Assembly: GCA_033557465.1 (NCBI GenBank)
Contig: CM066051.1
Span: 106,307,026-106,371,025 of the forward strand
Source of the DNA: Ichthyophis bannanicus
Taxonomy: Eukaryota > Chordata > Amphibia > Gymnophiona > Ichthyophiidae
Direction of reading: 5' to 3'
Length of the DNA: 64,000 bases
Made by a program: the position numbers and the translations under genes. This document shows positions 19,945 through 31,088 of this stretch, one piece after another. The notes below the pieces were generated by a model. The model was given only the letters and a program-made list of their open reading frames with translations. It was not told where the DNA came from and ran no database searches. Each line of letters starts with the position of its first letter. The stretch's first letter is position 1.

Positions 19945-20030
19945 CCAGGGGTGCCAGACTGCAATCCTGAAGGACCACAAATCAGTCAGGCCCCCAGGAT
20001 ATCCCCAATGAACATTCCTAAGACACATCT
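19945..20030 (+). repeat. hAT-like MITE fragment
   Basis: CAGGGGTGCCAGACTGCAAT, then CTGAAGGACCACA and CAGGATATCCCCAATGAA, resembles the left end of widespread hAT-derived repeats starting CAGGGG. The right end is not identified. Confidence 0.4.
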
Positions 20031-20254
20031 TTGCATGCACTGTCTGCCCTTGTTGGCACTACACTTTTACATGCCTATTCATCCATGTACTGCAAATATG
20101 ATTTATTTATGTACCAATGTTAACATCCAAGTTAAACTCCCTGTTATAATATATGTTATGTAAGTTAAAACACAAACTGTTACAATATATGTTATGGTTG
20201 AGTTTCAATATAAATCCTATTGAAACTATGATAAGGCTGTATAGAAAACACAAT

Positions 20255-20435
20255 CCAATCAATCAATCAATAAATAAATATTTAACAGTTTTTCTATACC
20301 ATTTTATCCTACGGTCAAAGTGGTTTACATTGCAACAGAACATTATACATTAAATGGGGAAATCAACTTGGAGGTAACATTTAACATTTGCTTTAAGTTT
20401 GGAAAGTCTAGGGTGTCATTAAAGACAGGTTGTCA
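20255..20435 (-). repeat. L2-like LINE 3' tail
   Basis: AATAAATAAATATTTAACAG, TTTTTCTATACCATTTT and AAAGTGGTTTACATTG form the reverse complement of the GTAAACCAC...ATATAAA tail shared by several LINE copies here. Confidence 0.65.
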
Positions 20436-20686
20436 AGGGATGGAAAGGTGGAACTCTCGATCTTGTCCTTCTCCCTAATACACTTTTCAAACTAATCAAT
20501 CCAAACTCAGTAGAATGTACACAGATACCCTGGTCAGATCACTATATTATCAAATTAAATCTTACGTTTCCCGTCACTAGCACTTACAACCACACTAGAA
20601 GTGTCCCAACTACAAGATTTAAAAAGTTTAACAATGCAGAATTTATTGACCTAACAATCCCCCACCTCGTATCACCTGCAACGAAC

Positions 20687-21143
20687 TTGGATGATACTGT
20701 CAAAAACTGGAATGAAACCATCAACAATGCAGCCAAAATTAACCACACAAACAAAAAGAGCTCCTACTCTAAGACTAATACCAAACCATGGTTCAACACT
20801 AATCTAAAACAAATGAAAAGGAATCTTAGAAAACTAGAACTCAACTGGCGCAAATCTAAATTGACGATACACAAAGAAATATACAATAACCACCTTACTA
20901 AATACAAAGAAACCTTGGACAGCACAAAGAAAAAATACTATGCTGAAATACTAGCAAAATCATATAACAGACCAAGAGAGTTATTCTCCATTGTCAGAAA
21001 TCTAACCAACCCTCAAACTTCTGGCAATGAAATTACAGACATCTCAGTTCAAACCCTAGCCCACCATTATCAAAACAAAGCTAAAATGCCGTCAATGTCT
21101 ATAGACCCTATTAACTTTTCACACCAACTTACAGATGAATGGT
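20687..21143 (+). pseudogene. L2-like ORF2 linker between endonuclease and RT
   Basis: A Lys/Asn-rich segment contains TKPWFNTNLKQMKRNLRKLE, KKYYAEILAKSYNRPRELFS and LTDEWSEF, typical of the region between endonuclease and RT in CR1/L2 LINEs. It ends where the nested minus-strand LINE tail begins. Confidence 0.8.
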
Positions 21144-22034
21144 CAGAGTTTATTTATTTATTTATTTATTTAACAGTTCTTCTATACCGCTCTATTTTAG
21201 ATCAGAGCGGTTTACATTTAACATCAACTATACAACACAAGGAAATTTGAGTTGTATTTACAATAAACAGGGAGATCAACTTGGAAGTAACTGGGGGAAC
21301 TATGTACATTGTATAACTATATACATTAACTATATATACATTGTATTACACTGGTACCTGATTTCAGGTAGAACATATCTACATCTTATTTACACTGGGG
21401 GTCATAATTCTATTTCAGTGGGTACTTCTGAGCGATCAGTTGATTATCCTTTTTCATGCTGAGTCTGATTGTTTAATTGTAATGAGTGATTGTCTGAGGG
21501 GCCATATGTATGGTTATTAAGGCTGGATTCCGGGTAGTATGTAGTGAACAGGTGCTGCTTTAATGCCTTCCTGAAGTGGGTTAGGTAAGTGATGTTTCGA
21601 ATAGAGGTGGGGAGAGCATTCCATGCTCTGGGCGCGTAAATCGTAAAGGCCCTATTTGTTGTTGCTTTTGTGCATTTTGTTATTACTTTTGGGACCTCTA
21701 GGGTGTTTTGCATCATGGGTCTTCTGTTTCTGTTCTGTGGTACTTTATGTATCATCTTGCTGAGAGCTGTGGGGGTCATAGTGTTTGAGGCTTTGAAGGT
21801 TAAGGTTAGAACTTTGTGGAGGGTTCTTGCTTGAACCGGTAACCAATGGAGGTTCATCAGTACTGGCGTTATGTGCTGTCTCCGTGAGGCCCCTGTTAGT
21901 ACTCTTGCAGCAGTGTTCATTGCAAGCTGGAGAGGAGCTAGCGTTGCTTGAGGGAGACCATGTAGAATTACGTTGGCATAGTCGAAATGTGGTAATATCA
22001 ATGCCTGATAGATCGATCGGTAGTCGCTGAAGTC
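21144..22034 (-). pseudogene. Nested L2-like LINE 3' fragment
   Basis: The minus frame 21444-22001 begins MILPHFDYANVILHGLPQ and carries LHWLPVQARTLHKVLTLTFK and WNALPTSIRNITYLTHFRKA, the C-terminal RT region. Its 3' tail (AGCGGTATAGAAGAACTG and AAATA repeats) lies at 21144-21250. It interrupts the plus-strand L2 copy. I found no clean target duplication. Confidence 0.85.
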
Positions 22035-22527
22035 AAGTAGCCATAACTAAAGAGACACTAAAAAATATCATCAACAGTCTTAACACCACAACTTCTTATC
22101 TAGATCCATGTCCAGTAACATGGATAAAAAATACTCTTCCAATTTTACTACCCTACATTCTCCAAATAGTTAACCTCTCACTAACCCAAGGTTACCTCCC
22201 ACCATCACTCAAACACGCACAAATACGTCCAATCCTTAAGAACAGCAAACTTGATAAAACTTCGCCTGTATCATATAGACCCATTTCTAGCATTCCATTC
22301 TTTGCTAAAATAATTGAAAAAGTGGTCAATTACAGACACAGGATTTTCTAGACTCATCTTACCCACTCGATGAGCAACAATATGGCTTTCGGCCTCGCCA
22401 CGGAGTTGAAACACTCCTTACAGTTTTAATAGATGCGCTCCTAAGAGGGATTGACAATCATAAACAGGCCTACATCCTACTTTTCATTGATATTTCAGCT
22501 GCGTTTGATAGCGTACACCACACAATA

Positions 22528-23538
22528 ATGCTCAATAACCTGAGACAAATAGGCTTAAACTCCACAGTACATAAATGGTTTTCGTCCTACCTAAATAATA
22601 GAATACAAAACGTAAGAATTGGGAATCAAACATCATTCACATATAAACAGGAAATTGGACTACCACAAGGCTCAGCGTTATCAGCCCTACTTTTCAATAT
22701 TTACATAAAACCAGTCTGCAACATTTTCAAAAAATTTGGAGTAAAATACCACTTATACGCAGATGATATTATGATGTATATTCCATTCACAATACCCAAT
22801 CTACCGCTTCAGCTACTATCGGAATGCTACAAGGAAATCACAATTTGGCTAAAAGCACAAAACCTCCACATAAATCACGCTAAAACTGAAGTTCTAATAG
22901 TAACCAAGAACAAATCCTATATCCATCCAACACACATAAGACTTCAAGACCAAGAAATTAAAATAAAAAATGAAATAAGATACCTAGGCGTTATACTTGA
23001 CACACACCTCACAATGGAAACACACATTACCAATACCATAAAGAAAATTTATTTCAAACTCAAAACCTTAAAACAACTGCGTCCTCTAGTATTCGCACAA
23101 GACTTTATCAACATAATTCAGGCCACCATAACTCCTCATTTTGACTTTGCCAATCTAATACTAATAGGCATATCAAAACAAAACATTAAAAGAATGCAAT
23201 TAGCACAAAACGCAGCTGCTAGAATTATATTGAAAGTTAACTCACTACAACATATAACACCAATATTAGCTTCCCTCCATTGGCTACCAATTCAAAGTAG
23301 AATAATTTACAAAACAATAATAACTTCATTCAAAGCCTTATATGATATGGCTCCAACCACGCTAAGTAACCTAATACACAAAGAACCAGCTAAGCCTACA
23401 CACAGAAAAGGACAATTAAACAAATTAAAGATTCCGAAAGATTACACAAGAGCCCATAAATCAACAAACAGAGCCTTTTCTCACATAGCCCCAACCCATC
23501 TGGAATTCCCTCCCAGAGGAGTTACGATCACTAACTGA
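22528..23538 (+). pseudogene. L2-like reverse transcriptase, palm to C-terminus
   Basis: This 336-codon frame has IGLPQGSALSALLFNIYI (motif B), YHLYADDIMMYI (catalytic motif C), IRYLGVILDTHL, and the L2-type C-terminal signature LHWLPIQSRIIYKTIITSFK. It lacks the upstream fingers because of stops at 22350-22500, and it runs out of frame near 23520. It would reverse transcribe its own RNA at the target site. Decayed copy. Confidence 0.88.
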
Positions 23539-24028
23539 GATCATGGAACTCCGCAAAAAATTGAAAACTTATCTGTTCACCAAACACTATAACATAGATA
23601 ATCCCTCTCCCGCTTTAGACAAAGGCTAAACAGGTATCTGACAGCTTCAAATAAAAACCCTGCAACTCACAAAGATAGCACAATTAGTTAAACACTTTTG
23701 ATGATCCCACATCTTATGCCCGTTCACTTCCATTTCTATATATACATATATATATTTGTAAATAGTTTATTCTGTTCTGTATTATCTTACACTGTTTAGA
23801 CAATATATTCTGTCTAGTTAATTACTTCGTTCCTTGTTTTGTTAAGCATTATACTTATAATATGACGTTACTTGTAAAATATGTTCTGCTATCATTATAC
23901 TTGTACTATGATGTTCCTTGTAAAACAAACTTGCTTTGTTTATTGTTGTTCACTGTAAACCGCAACTGAACTCTGGAAGATGCGGTATATAAATGTGTAT
24001 AAATAAATAAATAAATAAAAATAAATGG

Positions 24029-24943
24029 AGGAGTAAGGGGGAGTGTAAATTTAGGAGGGGGGAGAGTGGAGGGCGGTTGTGTAGTTGAATTAGTGGCTGA
24101 CTGTGTGGGGTTGTCAGAAAAGCATCTTTGAATATGTGAATCTTTAGGGCTATTCTGAAGGTTGCTGCATCCATTGCAGTCCGTAGTTTCTCAGGGATAG
24201 AGTTCCTAATTATGGAACATAGAGTGAGAAGGCTCTCTTTGAGATAGTAAAATTAATAATTAGTGATGGTATGCATAGCATGTTCTGTGAGCCAGTTCAT
24301 CTTTTTATATTATCAGGTATAACTTGAAATAGAGACTGCAAGTGTGGCGCGGAAGAGTTGTTGAGGATCTTGAAGGTTGTGAGAATAGATTTGTATTTTA
24401 TGCGTTCTGTTATTGAAAGCCAGTGAAGTTTTCTGAGTAGGGGTGTTATGTGTTCCATTTTCCATGAGTTGAAAAGGTTCGGACTGCAGTGTTGAGTGCA
24501 AGTTGGAGCAGGTGAATAGCTGCTTTTGGAAGACCTTGAAAGATGATATTGCAGTAGTCAAAATGTGGAATGATGGTTGCATGGAGGACTGAGTGAACGT
24601 TGTGGTTGGTTAGAAGAGGTTTAAGGTGCTTGATTGTTTTGAGCTTGAAGTAGATTCTCCTTGTAATTTATTTATTTAATTTATTTATTTACATTCTCTT
24701 ATATACCGCGCTATTCTGCATCAGTGCGGTTTACATTGAACAAACTGAAATTACATTGAACAGGGCATTATAACTTGGAGATGTTCCGTATGTGTCCTTT
24801 GAAGGTGAGATGTTCTTCCAGTGTAACTCGAAGATATCGTACATCTTGTTTTATTTGAATTTGGGTACCATCGATGGTTATGGAACTCGGTGGTTTAAAG
24901 CTATTGTTTTATTTATTTATTTAGCTATGCTTATATATCACTT
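24029..24943 (-). pseudogene. Further L2-like LINE fragment with a SINE/LINE tail inserted
   Basis: The minus frames at 23950-24174 (AATFRIALKIHIFKDAF) and 24313-24582 are L2-type C-terminal remnants. Sequence at 24785-24905 continues upstream RT (PSMVPKFK region). It is interrupted at 24663-24784 by a reversed tail identical in type to the SINE at 7520. Confidence 0.65.
24663..24784 (-). mobile_element. 5'-truncated tail of the tRNA-headed SINE/partner LINE family
   Basis: The reverse complement reads ATCTCCAAGTTATAATGCCC, AATGTAAACCGCACTGATGC and GCGGTATATAAGAG plus AAATA repeats. It matches the 3' half of the SINE copies at 7520, 8142 and 45540. Confidence 0.8.
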
Positions 24944-25214
24944 TTTTTTTATATATACTTTATTTAATAACCACCAACAAATTACATATACACTGTACAA
25001 ATATCCTCAGAGGGGTGTACTCTGATCCCCTCACAGAGGATAAACACAACAAAAATAACAGGTGGAGTGTTTTCTCCCAACATAGTCCCCCCCTCCCCAC
25101 CACCCCACTACCCTCCCTCAGCAATCCCCTCACCCAGAGCACAACACTCCATGTCCTCCATCTTCGCCCTCCAAACTACAGACCCTCCACTTCACTCCCC
25201 AACCACCTGTCTCC

Positions 25215-26318
25215 TCAACTACCAACATGTAAGACCTCGTTGCGACATCTGGTACTCAACTGTTGTATATAGGGCTCCCAGACATGCATAAATAATGTCC
25301 AGTGTTTGACACTGCCCCGTGCACTCCATCGCTCTGTGAGCATCATTTGATGGAAACAGTTACGCCACTCACCAAAGGAAGGGGGACTGCTTTCCCTCCA
25401 AAGACGCAGAAGGGGGCCCTTCCCAACCAAGCAAGCCTTGCGCACCAGCAGCTTTTCCCCTTCCGCCACTGGGCATGGGGGTTCGAGCCGATCCAATACT
25501 ACCAGGGCCCCAGTCCATCTCACCCGTCGTTGTAATACGCGATTCAAAAAGGAATTTATCCTAGCCCAATAAGGGCGTACTAATCGACAACCCCACCACA
25601 TGTGAAAGAGGGTTGCCATAGGTTCTGAGCATTTCGGGCAAGTCCCGTCCGTGTCTAACCGACTGCGAAACGCTCTCCGTGGGGAAAAGTACACCCTGGT
25701 TATACATTTAAATTGCGTTTCCCTCCAACGGGTCTCCATGGACAATTTCACTATTCCGCGTAAGGCCTGATGAACAGTCCCAGGGGGCACTTCCTCGCCC
25801 GATTCTCGTTCCCAAGCTGTCTCAACTCCTCTATAATCAAAAGCAATACGAAGGGTAGCCAAGCGCTTCTTAAAATCCGAGATCGTTGGGGGATTCTCCC
25901 CCCCCAGTCCGAAAAACTGCAGAATCTGCGCAGAGCGGTCCACATGTAACGCCGCGCAGGGTAAGGAAGACACATAGTGCGCGAGTTGCATATAAGCGAA
26001 GCAATGCCTAGAAGATAGCTCATATTCCCTGCTTAGAGCCAAAAAGGATTTACATAGCCCAGAGGGTTCAATCACATGTCCGACATTCTGGATACCCCGG
26101 GCGGCCCACTCCCGGAACGCTTGTGTCTCCGAGCCTGGAAGAAAGGTTGCGTTCCCTTGTAAGGGGAGCCAGCTGGTAACCCTCCACGATGTGTTCCAAT
26201 GGAGGTTAAGATGCTTCCAGGTTCGCAGAGCAGAGCCAATCAGCGCACTACGCACGGCTTGGCGGGGAAGGGTATGGTAAGTCCCATGCAGAACCCCTAA
26301 TAACGTCAAGGGCGCCAC
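25215..26318 (-). pseudogene. L1-type ORF2 C-terminal domain
   Basis: The 367-codon frame follows the RT part after a short break (26319-26336). It carries the L1 C-terminal Cys/His motif: CPKC, then FHMWWGC, with RPYW after it. The upstream part is rich in W, L and R as in other L1-clade C-termini. The frame change near 26320-26337 prevents one continuous ORF2. The domain helps nucleic acid binding in L1 retrotransposition (family knowledge). Confidence 0.88.
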
Positions 26319-26336
26319 AAAACCCTGCTCCAGGAC

Positions 26337-28772
26337 TCACGGGGTATACACTTCCGTCCCCCCCAGCCAGTCTCCGAGATGGCGAGCCTGGCATGCCAAA
26401 GCGTATCCCATGAGGTCTGGGAGTCCCATCCCCCCCTCACGCCAAGACCCCACCATTCGCGCCCACGAGATGCGCGCCTTCCCTCCTTTCCAGAGAAACT
26501 GTCGGAGGGCACCCTCAAACCGCCGAATGTCACGTCGGAGCACCCAAACTGGCAGTGTTTGAAACCAGTACAACAAGCGTGGCAGAACCACCATTTGAAT
26601 CGCTGCTATCTTCCCTGCTAGGGATAGCGGGAGTAATTCCCACGTTTTTAATTGATGTTGAAGCCTCCTTAGGGACCGCTCCAGGTTGCATGCGTACAGC
26701 ATTTTAGGGTTACGGGTCAACATTATACCTAAATAAAGAAATTCCTCGCCCGCCCATCTAAGGGGAAAGGTGCCCGCCCAATTACGGCACAGCTGCGCAG
26801 AGACATCCAATGCCTCCGATTTATCCCTATTGATGCGCAGCCCAGCGAGGCTACCGTAGCGCACAAACTCCTCCAGTAGTTGCAGCAATGACTGTTCCGG
26901 GGAGAGCAGATGAACCAAGATATCGTCAGCGAAGGCCGAGAGTTTAAACTCCTGCGAGCCCATACGAATTCCCCGTATCCCTTTAGAGGCCTCTATGGTC
27001 CGGATCAAAGGGTCTAAAGACAACACAAAAAGTAGAGGGGATAGGGGGCAACCCTGCCTTGTGCCCCTTTCCAAGGGAAACTCCTCAGACAGAATACCAT
27101 TACACAGTACCCCTGCCGTAGGCCGCACATATAGACTCCCTATCATCCTGCAGAATTTATCGCCCAGTCCATATCGCGGAAGAAGTTGACGAAGAAAGTG
27201 CCAATCTACCCTGTCAAAGGCTTTTTCTGCATCGAAGCTTATTAGCAGCGAGGGCAACCGGTGCGCATGAACCCATTCAAGCGATGCCAAGATCTTGCGT
27301 AAGTTACGAACCGCGTGTCTCCCCTTTACAAACCCCACCTGGGAGTCATGGACTAAGTGACCTATAACCATTGCCAGTCGTGTCGCCAACACCTTCGCGT
27401 TTAATTTAATATCGAAATTGAGCAGGGAAATGGGACGATATGACCCGACCAGCAATGGGTCTTTGCCCGGCTTGGGAATCAGTGTTAGATGGGCATGGTT
27501 ATTTCCCCAGCGGAAGGCGCCTCTTTCCGCCCTCCCATTGAAAACCTCCGCAAGCAAGGGGCTCACTGGTTCCTCGAGCAGCTTGTAGAACTCCGCGCCC
27601 AATCCGTCCGGCCCCGGTGACTTATTACCACTAGCTGCGGAGATCGCAGAAGATATCTTTTGCGCCGTGATCGGCTGCTCCAAAAGTTCACTCTGCTCCG
27701 CAGTGAGCCGCGGGAGGTGCAACGATGTCAAATATTCATCGAGATCTATCATAGACGGAGGTTGCGCCCTATATAAATCTTGAAAAAAGTTTCGAAAGGC
27801 CCTCGCAATATCGACAGAGTCCTTCAGCAGCCGTCCTTGCGCATCCCTGATAGCCGTCACCAAAGGGGACCCCCTCTGTCCCTTCAGACAACGCGCCAGT
27901 AGCTTCCCTGGTTTGTTGCCAAAACAATGTAGACGATATTTATAATAAAGGATAGATTTCTTGGCTCTTTGGTGCAATAATTCGTTGAGAGCCACCTGCG
28001 CTTCCCAAAGTCTCTTCCGATTCGCAGCTGTCGGGTGACGGGCACTCACCCTGTGCAGCCGGGTAGTCAACCGCTCCAAGCCAATCACTCGCTCTGCGAT
28101 CAGCCGTCGCTTTCGGGCAGCAAACCCAATAATATCACCGCGTAATACTACTTTTGCTGTTTCCCAGACCAATTCCGGGTCCTCGCTATGGCACTGGTGG
28201 TCGCTCAGAAACTCTTGCCAGCGTTGCTTCAAGAAATGCTGAAACTTAACATCTTGGCACAACCCCAAAGGAAGTCGCCAAAGTCTCGTCCGGTTCTGTA
28301 TCACCCCCCAATGTAGCTCTATCCCGACCAGCGCGTGGTCTGAGATTTCCAATGGGCCGATCTGCACCTCCCCCACTTTCGCAAACAGGGCTCCTGAGAT
28401 TAGGAAATAGTCAATTCGAGCGCTGGACCCGTGTGCCCTAGAGAGGTGAGTAAAATCCCTCTCCGAGGGATGTAGCAAACGCCATGGGTCCACTAATCCG
28501 AGTCTACCACGAAAACGCTGTAACACCCTCGCCAACGGCGCCCTCTCTCTCGCCTCTCCCCCCCCCGGGAGGTGTCGAGGTCGACGTCGAGAACCCCGTT
28601 GAAATCCCCCCCCCAATAGTAGGTGGAACTCCAGGAGTTGTTCGATTTGAGAGGCTAGACCGTTGTAAAAGCCAGGCTCCATCTTATTAGGGCCATAGAG
28701 ATTACCAATGATCACCGGCTTCCCCTCCAGTCTACCAGCCAGCAAAAGAAAGCACCCATCCCCCGATGTCAC
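26337..28772 (-). pseudogene. L1-type ORF2: endonuclease second half and reverse transcriptase
   Basis: This 811-codon frame contains endonuclease motifs RIDYFLISG (about 119-127) and SDHALVG (144-150), and the RT with GSYRPISLLNFDIK (about 443), SFDAEKAFDRVDW (about 512), GTRQGCPLSPLLF (570) and catalytic FADD at 614-617. Residues about 54-80 look scrambled (GGGFQRGSRRRPR where GGDFN is expected), bounded by C-tracts near 28559 and 28605, so two compensating indels are likely. A one-base shift at 28772 separates it from the endonuclease start. Otherwise well preserved. Confidence 0.92.
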
Positions 28773-29023
28773 TACTTTTCCATAGCGAAGCGCACTCGCT
28801 TATGGATCAGGATTACTACGCCTCCTTTTTTCCCACACGCCGGGGATCCCCAAACCTGCCCCACCCAGTCCCGACAGAGTTTTCCGTGTTCCGCCTCTGA
28901 TTGATGGGTTTCCTGTAGGAGGGCCATATCGCATTGCTGTATGGCCAAGGCCTGCAAGATTTTATAGCGCTTAATTGGGGTCCCCAGTCCGCATACATTC
29001 CAAGTTACAACCTTCAAGGGCAT
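28772..29023 (-). pseudogene. L1-type ORF2 endonuclease N-terminus
   Basis: It starts MPLKVVTWNVCGLGTPIKR, the classical APE-type endonuclease opening, and has LLQETHQS with the catalytic Glu. The ATG at 29021-29023 is the likely ORF2 start. It stops after FAMEK at 28772-28774 through a one-base shift; the next frame continues the domain directly. It nicks target DNA to prime reverse transcription. Confidence 0.9.
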
Positions 29024-30425
29024 GGGGCAGTGTCAAAGTGTATCCAGGACGTAAAACCTAGCCTCAACAGGGAAGCTCCCCCAGCCTGGAGCTCCCTCCC
29101 AGTAGACATTTGAGCTATGGAGAGCTGTAGCTCATGGAGCAATGAAGTGTGTGCTTTCCCCCCTCTACCCCCCCCCCACCCAACCAACCCCCCCTGTCCT
29201 CCCACTAATCGCCTATCCAGTCCACCCAAGTTGGACAGCTTCCCTATGAGCATCGGGCCTGCCCCCCCTATCTCCCCAGTATACAATGAGCACACCTTAT
29301 TGAGGACAGCCATCATCCTCCCTAAGTCCGATTAATGGATCAGAGTTGTATCCTATGTATCTCTCCCTTACTCCCCCCGAGCTGAACATTAAATTGACCC
29401 TTGCATTGTTCGGTGAGATGCAATAAGCAAACAAAACAGACAAAAGTCCCAACACCCCTCCTCACTAGATCTAGCATCCCCCCCCTGCCCCCGCCCCCAC
29501 CCTCGCTCCTGCCCCCCTACAGATTCCTTTCCACCATTTATCGCCCTCAATTAGTAATTTAACTACCCCGCTGTACAATCCTTAGGGCAAGACCAGAGGA
29601 GCAGTAATAATACAATGAAAACATTGAGCGTCTGCTCGAAGCAAATACCTGGGCAAAGGTTACAGGGCCCCCATGTTATATCGGTCTCCACCGGATCTAC
29701 TTGCACGAGGACCGTCCCAGCACAGAGTGGCCGCTGGAGCGAGATTACTCGCTACGTATGTGAAAAACCACTGGGCTGGTCCACACACAGCTCTTCATTA
29801 TCCGGGCCTTAAGGAGCTTTAAAATAAACTAACAAGTGGGGGCGGGGCCAGTACGCGGCTCAAGAGGGGGAGGGGCGCGGGGCGGGGCCGCAAACCATTT
29901 ATTGCGTGGAGAAAATTAAAGAGTAATTCAAATAAAGGAATTCAAAGAAGAGTGAGTAAAATAGAGAAGCTCCTTCTTACAACTCTACCATGTATCCGCC
30001 CCCCTACTCCTCCCCTTACCCCGAATAGCGCCCACGGTTATCAAACAGCAAAAATGGGTTACTTCTATATGACAACTCATAAAGTAAAGCAAAGGGTCGA
30101 CGAGTAACAATAAAATATTAAACTCTCACTTCCTCAGAGTCCTGGGCTAGGGCCGCGGAGTACCATAGTTACAGCTAGCTCCGCCAATCTGCCTGCACGA
30201 GGACCGTCCCCGCTCACGGTTATAAGCCGTGGCCCCACGCCCTACGTGCTCGGGGGATCGATCTGCAGGCCCACTTCCCGCTCCTCAGTCTCGGGATCTT
30301 ATGAGAAACTTTAAATTAAGCTGAGAAGCGGGGGCAATGCCAGCACTCGGCTCAATAGCCCTCTCTCACTCCCCACCCCAAGGAAGGGGGCGGGAAGGGA
30401 GGGAGCCCCCAATCCTGGATAGAAA
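29024..30425 (-). repeat. Upstream region of the L1-type element with a roughly 490-bp diverged direct repeat
   Basis: TGCACGAGGACCGTCCC occurs at about 29701 and 30195, and GGGGCGGGGCCAGTACGCGG / GGGGGCAATGCCAGCACTCGG with GGCTCAA at about 29839 and 30330. This is a two-unit tandem structure resembling LINE promoter monomers. No ORF1-like frame is visible on the minus strand here. Confidence 0.6.
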
Positions 30426-31088
30426 ATCAAACACTATTATTCAACATTTTCCTCCAATCAATTTGCACTGTCATAAAAACATTTAACATCCTAGACCGCA
30501 TCTATGCTGACGACGTAATGATCTACACACCCATCAACACATCAAACCCGGATATCACACCCATAACAAAATGCTTCTCCTCGGTTAGCGAATGGCTCAG
30601 AAGACATAATATGGCCATAAACATCAAGAAGACAGAGGCCCTGTACATCACCATAAACAATAAGGCAGACCACTAACAATGTTCTGATTGTACCACATGC
30701 AAGGACAAAGTACAATCTCCAAACATGTACCCGTGCATTTGACCTCTTTGCCCCGTCCTTATGGAACTCACTCCCAACCAAAATCCAGAACAAGGACCTC
30801 TACTCATTTCGAAAACAATTAAAGATACATCTATTCAAAGAACACTTTGGCACAGATCCAAGCACCACCTAATGAATCCATGAACACATTGGTTATCATA
30901 TAAGTCTGAAACCGAGAGACGAAGAAGCATTGTAATAAGTTAGGAAAGCCTGATACATACCCAATCAGGAATATAGATGTTGAGCCCATGTTTAATATAT
31001 AACCCCTGTAAATATGTTATGAACTGTTTGATGTATCTCTTGTTGTTTATTGTAAACCACTTTGACCTTGTGAAAAAAGTGATATATA
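30426..31088 (+). pseudogene. L2-like LINE with internal deletion
   Basis: It opens in RT motif C (YADDVMIYTPI) and continues with MAINIKKTEAL, then jumps to the C-terminal end and a tail with GTAAACCACTTTGACCTTGT, then AAAGTGATATATAG. Frames are short and broken. Confidence 0.75.

Larger units (their letters stand above)
20440..24028 (+). mobile_element. L2-like LINE, 5'-truncated, with a nested minus-strand L2 fragment
   Basis: It begins in the endonuclease end (GGTLDLVLLPN, WSDHYIIKL), continues through the linker (20687-21140), is interrupted at 21144-22034, then gives RT from about 22036. The 3' tail carries GTAAACCGCAACTGAACTC, then GATGCGGTATATAAATG and AAATA repeats. RT upstream of 22528 is broken by stops. 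Confidence 0.85.
24944..30425 (-). mobile_element. L1/Tx1-clade LINE with ORF2 and long upstream region, ORF1 absent
   Basis: The poly-A (as poly-T) is at 24944-24953 after the 3' UTR. ORF2 spans 25215-29023 in three frames. Upstream, 29024-30425 is GC-rich with two diverged direct repeats and no ORF1. The 5' border abuts a plus-strand L2 fragment at about 30426. Confidence 0.88.
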
